Of a DNA stretch of 5,544 nucleotides, positions 1 through 5,544 are shown in pieces. This stretch comes from Aromatoleum sp. (GTDB lineage: Bacteria; Pseudomonadota; Gammaproteobacteria; Burkholderiales; Casimicrobiaceae). Every line of letters starts with the position of its first letter. Position 1 is the first letter of the stretch. The stretch spans positions 1-5,544 of the forward strand of contig JAAFGU010000181.1 of the NCBI GenBank assembly GCA_010365205.1, given 5' to 3'. The notes beneath the pieces were generated by a model, which searched no databases, was not told the DNA's origin, and was given only the letters and a program-made list of their open reading frames with translations. Both the position numbers and the translations under genes were made by a program.

Positions 1-894
1 GGTGACCCGGCCCTCGCGTTGCAGCCAGTCGAAGATCGGCGGCCGCGGCCACGCCGCGCGTTCGAGCCGCGCCGCGCAGTGGTCCGGAAACATCCGGGCC
101 GTATTCTCGACGAGTCCGCCGCCGGTGATGTGCGCCATTCCCTTCACGTCGACGTCGCGCAAGAGCGACAGCACCGGCTTGACGTAGATGCGCGTCGGTT
201 CCAGCAACGATGCGCCGAGCGTGCGCGTGCCGGTCGCGCCGGGAACCGGCTGCGCGAGGTCGGCGCCGGACACGTCGAGGATCTTGCGGATCAGCGAAAA
301 GCCGTTGGCATGCGCTCCGCTGGACGCGAGCCCCAGCAGCACGTCGCCGGCAGCGATCCGGGCGCCGTCGATCGCCTTCGACTTCTCGACGACGCCGACG
401 GCGAAGCCGGCGAGATCGTACTCGCCCGGAATGAACGCATCGGGGTGCTCGGCGGTTTCGCCGCCGATCAGCGCGCAACCCGCCAGTTCGCAGCCCGCGG
501 CGATGCCCCGGATGACGTCGGCGGCCACGCCGACGTCGAGGCGTTCGCAGACGTAGTAGTCGAGGAAGAACAGCGGCTCGGCGCCCTGGACCAGGATGTC
601 GTTGACGCTCATCGCGACCAGATCGATGCCGATCGTGTCATGCTTGTTCAGGGCGAAGGCGAGCTTCAGCTTGGTGCCGACGCCATCGGTGCCGGACACG
701 AGCACCGGTTCCCGATACCGCTTCGGCAACTCGACCAGGGCGCCGAAGCCGCCGATCCCGGCCAGCACCTCGGGGCGCATGGTCCGCCGAGCGTAGGGCT
801 TGATGCGCTCGACCAGCGCATCGCCGGCGTCGATGTCGACACCCGCGTCGCGATATGAGAGCGGAGGCTGTGCGGCAGAGGGGGGCGGGGTCAT
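1..894 (-). CDS. purM: Phosphoribosylformylglycinamidine cyclo-ligase (AIR synthetase), partial at 3' end
   Basis: PurM converts formylglycinamidine ribonucleotide plus ATP to aminoimidazole ribonucleotide, the fifth step of de novo purine synthesis, in the cytoplasm. The frame is open for 298 codons from the ATG at 894 down to base 1. Family signatures seen: SYRDAGVDIDAG (residues 13-24), GTDGVGTKLKLAF (68-80), the metal/ATP-site stretch GIDLVAMSVNDILVQGAEP (89-107), GGETAE (144-149), GEYDLAGFAVGVVEKS (157-172), SSGAHANGFSLIRKIL (191-206) and HITGGGLVENTARMFP (255-270). The E. coli enzyme has about 345 residues, so roughly 45-50 C-terminal residues lie beyond the left edge. The start is chosen because the family core begins about 12 residues later; no clear Shine-Dalgarno precedes it. 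The gene is divergent from perM. One oddity is His-Pro-Asp after GGETAE, where Met-Pro-Gly is usual. The identification is secure. Confidence 0.97.
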   Translation of the reverse strand, partial: MTPPPSAAQPPLSYRDAGVDIDAGDALVERIKPYARRTMRPEVLAGIGGFGALVELPKRYREPVLVSGTDGVGTKLKLAFALNKHDTIGIDLVAMSVNDILVQGAEPLFFLDYYVCERLDVGVAADVIRGIAAGCELAGCALIGGETAEHPDAFIPGEYDLAGFAVGVVEKSKAIDGARIAAGDVLLGLASSGAHANGFSLIRKILDVSGADLAQPVPGATGTRTLGASLLEPTRIYVKPVLSLLRDVDVKGMAHITGGGLVENTARMFPDHCAARLERAAWPRPPIFDWLQREGRVT

Positions 895-944
895 CGTGAA
901 CGGCAACGGAAGTCGCGTTGGCGTCGTCGCGGCCGAAGGCGGGA

Positions 945-974
945 TTGAGGGAAACCTTCGCGGCGCGGTACAGT
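945..974 (+). promoter_or_regulatory. Putative sigma70 promoter for perM-hda
   Basis: TTGAGG (945-950) and TACAGT (969-974) match the -35 and -10 consensus at four of six positions each, with an 18-bp spacer. They lie in the 109-bp gap between the divergent purM and perM starts. Transcription would begin near 981, giving a leader of about 23 nt before the perM ATG. This is a motif match only; no terminator or alternative upstream gene competes for the role. Confidence 0.4.
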
Positions 975-1003
975 GCGTCGCGTTCGCCCGAATTTTACTC
1001 GAA

Positions 1004-2134
1004 ATGCAGGACACCCGACCGCCGCCTCCTCCCGACGAGCCGCCTCCCGCGGAAGTGCTCGAAGCTGCCGCGCGCAGGCCGGTGCGGGCACGGCACTATC
1101 TGTGGGTAGCCGGCGCGGTGCTGGTCGTCGCCGCCGCGCTGCACTGGCTGGGGCCGGTGCTCACGCCGTTCCTCGTCGGGGCGATCCTCGCCTACCTCGG
1201 CAATCCAATCGTCAACCGCTGCGAGCGCGCCCGTATCCCGCGGGGCATCGGCACGCTGCTGGCGGTGATGCTGATGATGCTCGTCGTCCTGGGCGTGGTG
1301 CTGGTCGTGGTGCCGCTGGTGCAAGCCGAAATCACCCTGCTGATCCGGCGGCTGCCCAGTCTCGCCGATCTCTATGCGACCTCCGTCGTGCCATGGCTGT
1401 CCGACCACTTCGGCATCAACGCGCAGCTCGACCGCGGTAGCTTGAAGCAGCTGATCGCACAAAATGCGGAAAGCGCACGCGCGGTATCGATGCGGGTGCT
1501 GGCGGGCGTCCGGTCGGGCGGGGTGATCTTGCTGACGCTGCTGGTCAATCTCGCGCTGATTCCCGTCGTCATGTTCTATCTGCTGCGCGACTGGAATCAG
1601 ATCGTCGACCGGATCGACGACCTGCTGCCGCGCAAATGGCTGCCAATGGTGCGCGGGATCGCGGCAGACATCGACGATGTACTCGCGGAGTTCCTGCGCG
1701 GCCAGGCTCTGGTGATGGTCTCGCTCGCCGTCTACTACACCGGCGCGCTGTCGATCGCCGGACTCCATTTTGCCGTGCCGATCGGCCTCCTGACGGGCCT
1801 GCTGGTGTTCATTCCGTACGTCGGCTTCGGTCTTGGCCTGGTCCTGGGCGTGCTGGCGGCGCTGGTGCAATGGTCCGGGTGGCCCGGGTTCGCCGCCGTG
1901 CTCGCCGTCTACGGCGTCGGCCAGCTGCTCGAGAACTACGTGCTGCTGCCCTACCTCGTTGGCGACCGCATCGGTCTGCATCCGCTCGCGGTCATCTTCG
2001 CGCTGCTTGCGTTTGGCCAATTGTTCGGCTTTGCGGGCGTGCTGCTTGCGCTGCCGGTGTCGGCCGCGCTGCTCGTCGGGCTGCGCCGCCTGCGTGAAGA
2101 GTACGTTACGTCGCCGTTGTACGTCGATCGTTGA
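1004..2134 (+). CDS. perM: AI-2E family (PerM-type) membrane transporter/permease
   Basis: A 376-residue inner-membrane protein of the AI-2E/PerM (DUF20) family, whose members are proposed exporters or permeases; the substrate of this one cannot be told from sequence. A proline-rich cytoplasmic N-terminus (residues 5-15) is followed by hydrophobic segments near 32-66, 84-108, 172-194, 232-284 and 295-360. A soluble stretch lies at about 110-170. Family hallmarks include FYLLRDW (191-197), the DIDDVLAEFLRGQ block (222-234), IPYVGFGLGL (270-279), and the C-terminal block with ENYVLLPYLVGDRIGLHP (310-327) and FGFAGVLLALP (341-351). The size fits E. coli PerM (about 350). ATG 1004 is preferred over an in-frame ATG at 800, which would run through purM on the other strand. 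No good ribosome-binding site precedes 1004. Its stop overlaps the hda start, suggesting one mRNA. Confidence 0.9.
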   Translation: MQDTRPPPPPDEPPPAEVLEAAARRPVRARHYLWVAGAVLVVAAALHWLGPVLTPFLVGAILAYLGNPIVNRCERARIPRGIGTLLAVMLMMLVVLGVVLVVVPLVQAEITLLIRRLPSLADLYATSVVPWLSDHFGINAQLDRGSLKQLIAQNAESARAVSMRVLAGVRSGGVILLTLLVNLALIPVVMFYLLRDWNQIVDRIDDLLPRKWLPMVRGIAADIDDVLAEFLRGQALVMVSLAVYYTGALSIAGLHFAVPIGLLTGLLVFIPYVGFGLGLVLGVLAALVQWSGWPGFAAVLAVYGVGQLLENYVLLPYLVGDRIGLHPLAVIFALLAFGQLFGFAGVLLALPVSAALLVGLRRLREEYVTSPLYVDR

Positions 2135-2829
2135 TGGAGCAGCTGGTCCTTGATCTGGCGGCGCCAGAGCCGCCGTCGTTTGCGAATTTCGTTCCTGGCC
2201 CCAATGCCGAGGCGCTTGGTGTGCTGGCGCGATTCGCCGCCGGCGCGGTTGCCGAGACCGGCGTTGTCGTCTGGGGTGCGGCCGGGTCTGGCAAGACGCA
2301 CCTGCTGCACGCCGCGGTGGCCGCCGCGCTTGCCGCCGGCCGGTCCGCCATCTACGTGGCAGATCACGGCGTGCTGACTGCGACCGAGGCGGAAGTCCTG
2401 GCGCGCCACGAGTTGGTCGCCGTCGATTCGGTCGACGCCGCGAATGCCGACGCGCAGGGCAAGCTGTTCAGCGTGTTCAATGCGTTGCGGGCGCGGGGAC
2501 GTAACCTGCTGGCCGCAAGTTCGGCGCCCCCTGCGGCGCTGCCGCTGCGCGAGGACGTGCGCACGCGGCTCGGTTGGGGACTTGTTTTCGAGATCCTGCC
2601 GCTTGCCGATTCGGACAAACCCGCGGCTCTTGTTGCCTGGGCGCAACAGCGGGGCTTCGGCCTGAGTGACGACGTGATCCGGTACCTGCTTGCGCACGGC
2701 AGGCGGGACATGGCGTCGCTGTTGGCTACCCTGGCAGCGCTCGACCGGCATTCGCTGGCCACGAAGCGCGCGATCACGGTTCCGCTGCTGCGGGACTGGA
2801 TTCAGCGCGATTTCCGTCTCGAGCGCTGA
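2134..2829 (+). CDS. hda: DnaA regulatory inactivator Hda (AAA+ DnaA homologue)
   Basis: Hda binds the DNA-loaded sliding clamp and stimulates ATP hydrolysis by DnaA, which prevents re-initiation of replication (RIDA). The 231-residue product matches the usual Hda length and lacks the DnaA DNA-binding domain. The N-terminal QLVLDL (residues 3-8) occupies the place of the clamp-binding motif (QLSLPL in E. coli). A Walker A motif GAAGSGKT lies at 48-55 and a degenerate Walker B, VAVDSVD, at 95-101. RTRLGWG (143-149) is the arginine-finger region, with Arg145 the likely finger. GRRDMASLLATLAALDRHSL (189-208) corresponds to the sensor II helix. The ATG shares its first base with the perM TGA stop (TGATG), and no Shine-Dalgarno is apparent, so translation is probably coupled to perM. 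A TTG at 2131 would add only one residue. No U-tract terminator follows. Confidence 0.94.
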   Translation: MEQLVLDLAAPEPPSFANFVPGPNAEALGVLARFAAGAVAETGVVVWGAAGSGKTHLLHAAVAAALAAGRSAIYVADHGVLTATEAEVLARHELVAVDSVDAANADAQGKLFSVFNALRARGRNLLAASSAPPAALPLREDVRTRLGWGLVFEILPLADSDKPAALVAWAQQRGFGLSDDVIRYLLAHGRRDMASLLATLAALDRHSLATKRAITVPLLRDWIQRDFRLER

Positions 2830-3035
2830 ACCGCCGGGCTTTCGGCCGGCCGGCGTGCCCGTACGCGCCCACTCGCGCCCGTTCGAAGCGCCACCTGCGC
2901 CGGCCAAGCGGACGCCCGCCGGTCGGTCGCCATTTGTTACAACGATGTCAACCGGGGACTCACAGGGTCCGTTATACGCGGCGACCCGGTTGGTTTTGGG
3001 CATCGTCAAGCCACTGAATATTGAGGAATCATTAG

Positions 3036-3308
3036 ATGAGCAAGCTCCTGATGGCATTGGTCGCCGGCGCGTTCGCGCTGACGGCTTCGGCCCAATCCCC
3101 CGCTCCGGCGGCTCCGGCGAAGGCGGTTACCGCCGCCCGGAGCGCGGCAGCAACGTCGGCGGCTCCTGCGCCGATGGCCGTGTCGGCGAAGGCCACGTCG
3201 TCGTCGTCGAAGTCGGCTGCGAAGTCGAAGAAGTCCAAAATCAAGAAGAAGGCTCCCAAGCACGCCGCCAGCGCGGCAGGCGCCATGGAACCCAAACCCG
3301 CGAAGTAA
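3036..3308 (+). CDS. Small exported Ala/Lys-rich protein, function unknown
   Basis: A 90-residue product. Lys at position 3 precedes a hydrophobic core (residues 4-16) and an ASA|Q type signal-peptidase site after residue 19, so the protein is probably periplasmic or secreted. The predicted 71-residue mature part contains 25 Ala and 13 Lys, with one Arg, one Glu, no Asp and no Cys, Phe, Tyr, Trp or Leu. Basic residues cluster in SKSAAKSKKSKIKKKAPKH (38-56). This composition predicts a disordered, very basic polypeptide; similar composition occurs in acid-shock-type and TolA-like low-complexity proteins, but I recognise no family. GAGGA at 3023-3027 lies 8 nt before the ATG and decides the start. 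The signal peptide and leader resemble those of the gene at 3455. Antisense frames across this region are low-complexity shadows. The coding call is good; the function is unknown. Confidence 0.78.
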   Translation: MSKLLMALVAGAFALTASAQSPAPAAPAKAVTAARSAAATSAAPAPMAVSAKATSSSSKSAAKSKKSKIKKKAPKHAASAAGAMEPKPAK

Positions 3309-3348
3309 CCCTACCTGCCCGCCAGAGTTCCCCGGTGCCCGCACCGAG

Positions 3349-3376
3349 TTGCAAAACGGCGGAAAGTTGCTATGAT
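3349..3376 (+). promoter_or_regulatory. Putative extended -10 promoter for the second small secreted protein
   Basis: TTGCAA (3349-3354) and TATGAT (3371-3376) form a -35/-10 pair with a 16-bp spacer, matching consensus at four and five of six positions. TG at 3368-3369, one base before the -10, makes it an extended -10 element. A start near 3383 would give a leader of about 72 nt. An inverted repeat, CGGTGC/GCACCG (3333-3346), sits just upstream of the -35 and could be an operator or a weak hairpin. The promoter is well placed in the gap between the two small genes. Confidence 0.55.
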
Positions 3377-3454
3377 TCCAAGGCTTTAACAAATTCCATT
3401 GGCAGCAGCCACGGATATTGACCGCATCACCCACTGACCACTCGAGGACACAAA

Positions 3455-3859
3455 ATGAACAAGTTGATCATTGCCCTGATCGCCGGCACGTTCGCCGCGA
3501 CCGCCGCTGCCCAAACTGCCGCTCCGACGATGGCGCCCGCCGATAAGGGCATGGCCAAGCAGGAAACCTTGAAGGAAGCCACCAAGAACCCCGAACACAA
3601 ATCGCCGGTCGCCACCGCGGCCGAGGCCAAGGCGAACACCGAAGCGTCGAAGAAGCAGAAGAAGCTGGACCGCAAGGAAAAGCAAGCCGCCGCCGCCGCG
3701 GCCGCGAAGGCCTCCGCTGCCGACACGACCGGCGCGAAGACCGCCGCCGACCAAGCGGCGAACACGCAGGCCACGAAGGGAACGCCGAAGGCGCTGCCGA
3801 CCAAGCAGGACAAGCAGGACGCCACGAAGGCTACGACCAAGGCGGGCGCCACGCAGTAA
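3455..3859 (+). CDS. Exported Ala/Lys-rich low-complexity protein, function unknown
   Basis: A 134-residue product with a clear Sec signal peptide: Lys at position 3, hydrophobic core 4-15, and an AAA|Q cleavage site after residue 19. The 115-residue mature part has about 33 Ala and 20 Lys, plus many Thr, Gln, Asp and Glu, and lacks Cys, Phe, Tyr and Trp. The segment around residues 60-90 (Glu-, Lys- and Ala-rich, including a run of seven Ala) could form a charged helix. The C-terminus contains a KQDKQD repeat. The protein is probably periplasmic and largely disordered. Such proteins are sometimes labelled TolA-like on composition alone, which I do not accept as a function. GAGGA at 3444-3448, 6 nt before the ATG, sets the start. 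It has its own promoter upstream and an intrinsic terminator downstream, so it can be a single-gene transcript. Thirteen of the first 20 residues match the product of the gene at 3036. Confidence 0.83.
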   Translation: MNKLIIALIAGTFAATAAAQTAAPTMAPADKGMAKQETLKEATKNPEHKSPVATAAEAKANTEASKKQKKLDRKEKQAAAAAAAKASAADTTGAKTAADQAANTQATKGTPKALPTKQDKQDATKATTKAGATQ

Positions 3860-3880
3860 GGCCTTTTCGTACCTGATGGG

Positions 3881-3916
3881 AAGGCAGGGGCCGCAAGTCC
3901 CCTGCCTTTTTCTTTT
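3881..3916 (+). terminator. Strong rho-independent terminator
   Basis: A perfect 10-bp stem, AAGGCAGGGG (3881-3890) with CCCCTGCCTT (3899-3908), has an 8-nt loop and runs into TTTTTCTTTT (3907-3916). It starts 22 nt after the stop of the small secreted-protein gene and separates that gene from nudJ-mnmA. The reverse strand lacks a matching U-tract, so it acts rightward only. Confidence 0.92.
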
Positions 3917-3930
3917 CCGGATTCTCCTTC

Positions 3931-3958
3931 CGCCACGCCGCGCGCTCACGGCGTGGTG
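3931..3958 (+). repeat. Inverted repeat just upstream of the nudJ start
   Basis: CCACGCCG (3933-3940) and CGGCGTGG (3949-3956) are perfect 8-base arms around an 8-nt spacer. In RNA the stem could extend by a G-U and a C-G pair to 3931/3958. The right arm ends 12 nt before the nudJ ATG, and no U-tract follows, so it is not a standard terminator. It could be an mRNA hairpin affecting nudJ translation or a DNA-binding site. The role is unknown. Confidence 0.5.
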
Positions 3959-3968
3959 CCAACGCCCG

Positions 3969-4427
3969 ATGCGCGAACTCGATCATTCCCGCCCCGCTGC
4001 TACCGTTGCGACGATCGTCGTCCGCGACGGCGCCTATCTGCTCGTCGAGGAGACCACGCGGAAGGGCCTGCGTCTGAACCAGCCGGCGGGCCACCTCGAA
4101 TCGGGCGAGACCATCGCCGCCGCCGCTGTGCGCGAGACGCTCGAGGAGACCGGCTTCCGGGTGACGCCGACCGCGCTTGTCGGCATCTACCGGTGGCACG
4201 CCCCGGACAACGGCGTCACGTTCATCCGCTTCGCGTTTGCCGCGGACGTCGTCGCGCACGAGCCGGCGCGTCCGCTCGATGCGGGCATCGTCCGCGCGCT
4301 GTGGCTGCCCTACGATGAACTGATCGCGCAGCGCGCACGTCACCGCAGCCCGCTGGTCCTGCGCTGCGTCGACGACTACCGCGCCGGCCGGCGGCAACCG
4401 CTCGACCTCGTCACGGAACTGCCGTGA
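3969..4427 (+). CDS. nudJ: Nudix hydrolase, NudJ-type phosphatase
   Basis: A 152-residue cytoplasmic Nudix hydrolase. E. coli NudJ releases phosphate from nucleoside tri- and diphosphates and from the thiamine precursor HMP-PP. The Nudix box runs from Gly41 to Phe63: GHLESGE, then seven residues, then RETLEETGF, with Glu59 and Glu60 as expected metal ligands. Thr57 replaces the usual aliphatic residue after Arg-Glu. Other NudJ-like marks are LLVEET (24-29), LNQPAGHLE (36-44) and the C-terminal RSPLV...C..DY..G.R.PL pattern (126-145). ATG 3969 is chosen because the N-terminus then matches the family; the in-frame ATG at 3876 would place the start ahead of and across the terminator. No clear Shine-Dalgarno is seen. 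The stop overlaps the mnmA start, and nudJ next to mnmA is also the E. coli arrangement, which supports the assignment. Confidence 0.87.
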   Translation: MRELDHSRPAATVATIVVRDGAYLLVEETTRKGLRLNQPAGHLESGETIAAAAVRETLEETGFRVTPTALVGIYRWHAPDNGVTFIRFAFAADVVAHEPARPLDAGIVRALWLPYDELIAQRARHRSPLVLRCVDDYRAGRRQPLDLVTELP

Positions 4428-5544
4428 ATGCCCGCAAGCCGCGCGTCGTCGTCGGAATGTCCGGCGGCGTCGACTCGTCGGTCGCGGCGTGGCTGCTGAA
4501 GCAGCAAGGTTGCGAGGTCGTCGGCCTGTTCATGAAGAACTGGGAGGACGACGACACCGACGAATACTGCACGTCGCGCGAGGATCTGGTCGATGCGGCA
4601 TCGGTGGCCGACGTCATCGGCATCGAACTCGAGGCCGTGAATTTTGCCGCCGAATATCGCGAACGCGTGTTCACCCGTTTCCTGCACGAGTACGAGGCCG
4701 GCCGCACGCCGAATCCGGACGTGCTGTGCAACAGCGAGATCAAGTTCCGGGCTTTTCTCGACCACGCGTTGGCGCTTGGCGCCGATCACATCGCCACCGG
4801 TCACTACGCGCGCATTCGCCGCGCGGCGTCGGGCGTCGAGTTGCTGAAAGCACTCGATGCGACGAAGGACCAGAGCTATTTCCTGCACCAGTTGACGCAG
4901 GAGCAACTCGCGCCGGCGTTGTTCCCGCTGGGAGAGCTGCTGAAACGGGACGTCCGTGCGATCGCGAAGCGCGAGGGCATCCCGACGTGGGCGAAGAAGG
5001 ACTCAACCGGCATCTGTTTCATCGGCGAGCGGCCCTTCCGCGACTTTCTCGCCAGATACCTGCCGAAAACGCCGGGGCCGATCGAGACGCCGGAGGGCCG
5101 CGTCGTCGGGCGCCATCACGGCCTCGCGTACTACACGCTCGGCCAGCGGCAGGGCCTGCGCATCGGTGGCACGCGGGGCGGCACTGACCTGCCCTGGTTC
5201 GTGTCGGGAAAGGATGCCGCGCGCAACGCGCTCGTCGTCGTCCAGGGCCGCGCCGACACGCGGCTATTTCGTTCCGTCGTCGACGCCCAGGAGATGCATT
5301 GGATCGCGGGTACGGCCCCGCGGGCGTCGGCGCTGGCGGACGTTGCTGCGAAGACGCGTTATCGTATGCAGGACGCACGTTGTCGCGTCGAATCGCCGGG
5401 CGATGCGCGCGCCCGCGCGACGTTCGACCTGCCGCAATGGGCGCCGACGCCGGGTCAGTATCTGGTGCTGTACGACGGTGATGTGTGCCTGGGTGGCGGC
5501 GTGATCCGCGCAACGGAAGCGGCGCGCGAGGCGCCCGCCACCGC
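4424..5544 (+). CDS. mnmA: tRNA-uridine 2-sulfurtransferase MnmA, partial at 3' end
   Basis: MnmA activates U34 of tRNA-Lys, -Glu and -Gln with ATP and transfers persulfide sulfur from the relay system to make 2-thiouridine, which improves decoding accuracy. From GTG 4424 the frame is open for 373 codons to the edge. The PP-loop SGGVDSSV is at residues 13-20, followed by GLFMKNWEDDDTDEYC (34-49). The catalytic cysteines are Cys102 in PNPDVLCNSEIKF and Cys198 in DSTGICFIGER. GHYAR (126-130), KDQSYFLHQL (148-157), TLGQRQGLRIGG and the C-terminal VCLGGGVI are also typical. E. coli MnmA has 368 residues and ends about 10 residues after the corresponding CLGGG motif, so only a short tail is missing. 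GTG is preferred because the ATG at 4428 is out of frame and the next in-frame ATG (4457) lies at the PP-loop. The GTGA overlap with nudJ implies coupled translation. Confidence 0.97.
   Translation, partial: MNARKPRVVVGMSGGVDSSVAAWLLKQQGCEVVGLFMKNWEDDDTDEYCTSREDLVDAASVADVIGIELEAVNFAAEYRERVFTRFLHEYEAGRTPNPDVLCNSEIKFRAFLDHALALGADHIATGHYARIRRAASGVELLKALDATKDQSYFLHQLTQEQLAPALFPLGELLKRDVRAIAKREGIPTWAKKDSTGICFIGERPFRDFLARYLPKTPGPIETPEGRVVGRHHGLAYYTLGQRQGLRIGGTRGGTDLPWFVSGKDAARNALVVVQGRADTRLFRSVVDAQEMHWIAGTAPRASALADVAAKTRYRMQDARCRVESPGDARARATFDLPQWAPTPGQYLVLYDGDVCLGGGVIRATEAAREAPAT

Noticed and set aside
19..858. Long plus-strand open frame of 279 codons opposite purM
   Set aside because: It is antisense to a secure PurM frame. 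Its product is an Arg/Asp/Ala-rich shadow with no family features, common in GC-rich DNA.
992..997. TAAAAT on the minus strand as the purM -10 box
   Set aside because: It has a fair -10 match and position, but no -35-like sequence or extended -10 lies upstream on that strand, so it is not listed as a feature.
995..2020. Minus-strand open frame of 341 codons opposite perM
   Set aside because: It is rich in Gln, His, Asp and Arg as the mirror of membrane-protein codons. perM on the plus strand is clearly the real gene.
2832..2855. GC-rich hairpin after hda (CGCCGG/CCGGCG) as a terminator
   Set aside because: It has a 12-nt loop, a short stem and no following T-run, so it is not a convincing rho-independent terminator.
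2934..2977. Promoter for the first small gene using TTGTTA and TTATAC
   Set aside because: The two elements are 32 bp apart, and no acceptable -35 lies 16-18 bp upstream of TTATAC.
1951..3057. Minus-strand open frame of 368 codons opposite the perM end, hda and the gap
   Set aside because: It crosses two well-supported genes on the other strand, has shadow-like composition and no recognisable domain.
3006..3949. Minus-strand open frames opposite both small secreted genes
   Set aside because: The products are Arg/Gly- or Ala/Phe-rich low complexity without good ribosome-binding sites. The plus-strand frames have GAGGA sites and signal peptides, and one has a promoter and a terminator.
4489..5187. 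Plus-strand open frame of 232 codons inside mnmA
   Set aside because: It is out of frame with the clear MnmA reading frame and gives an Arg-rich product with no family features.

Overview
This is a GC-rich window of ordinary bacterial chromosome, most likely from a betaproteobacterium of the Burkholderiales or a close relative. That placement is an inference from high GC, the style of the proteins, and the purM / perM / hda and nudJ-mnmA neighbourhoods; nothing in the window fixes the genus.

Left part (1-2829): the 5' portion of purM (purine biosynthesis) runs leftward off the window edge. It is divergent from a rightward pair, perM (AI-2E/PerM-family membrane protein) and hda (the AAA+ protein that inactivates the DnaA initiator). 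perM and hda overlap by one base and look translationally coupled. A short divergent intergenic region (895-1003) carries a plausible sigma70 promoter for perM-hda.

Middle part (2830-3968): two small genes in the same direction encode exported, low-complexity, Ala/Lys-rich proteins of 90 and 134 residues. Their signal peptides and ribosome-binding leaders are alike, so they appear to be paralogues, while their mature parts have diverged. The second has a good extended -10 promoter and ends at a strong intrinsic terminator (3881-3916).

Right part (3969-5544): nudJ (Nudix pyrophosphatase) and mnmA (tRNA U34 2-thiolase) overlap by four bases (GTGA) and form an operon. mnmA runs off the right edge, probably only a few residues short of its stop. 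A perfect 8-bp hairpin lies just upstream of the nudJ start.

Most of the window is housekeeping: purine synthesis, replication-initiation control, nucleotide/cofactor clean-up and tRNA modification. No mobile element, CRISPR array, tRNA/rRNA gene or defence system is visible. The least understood part is the pair of small secreted proteins and the control elements around them.
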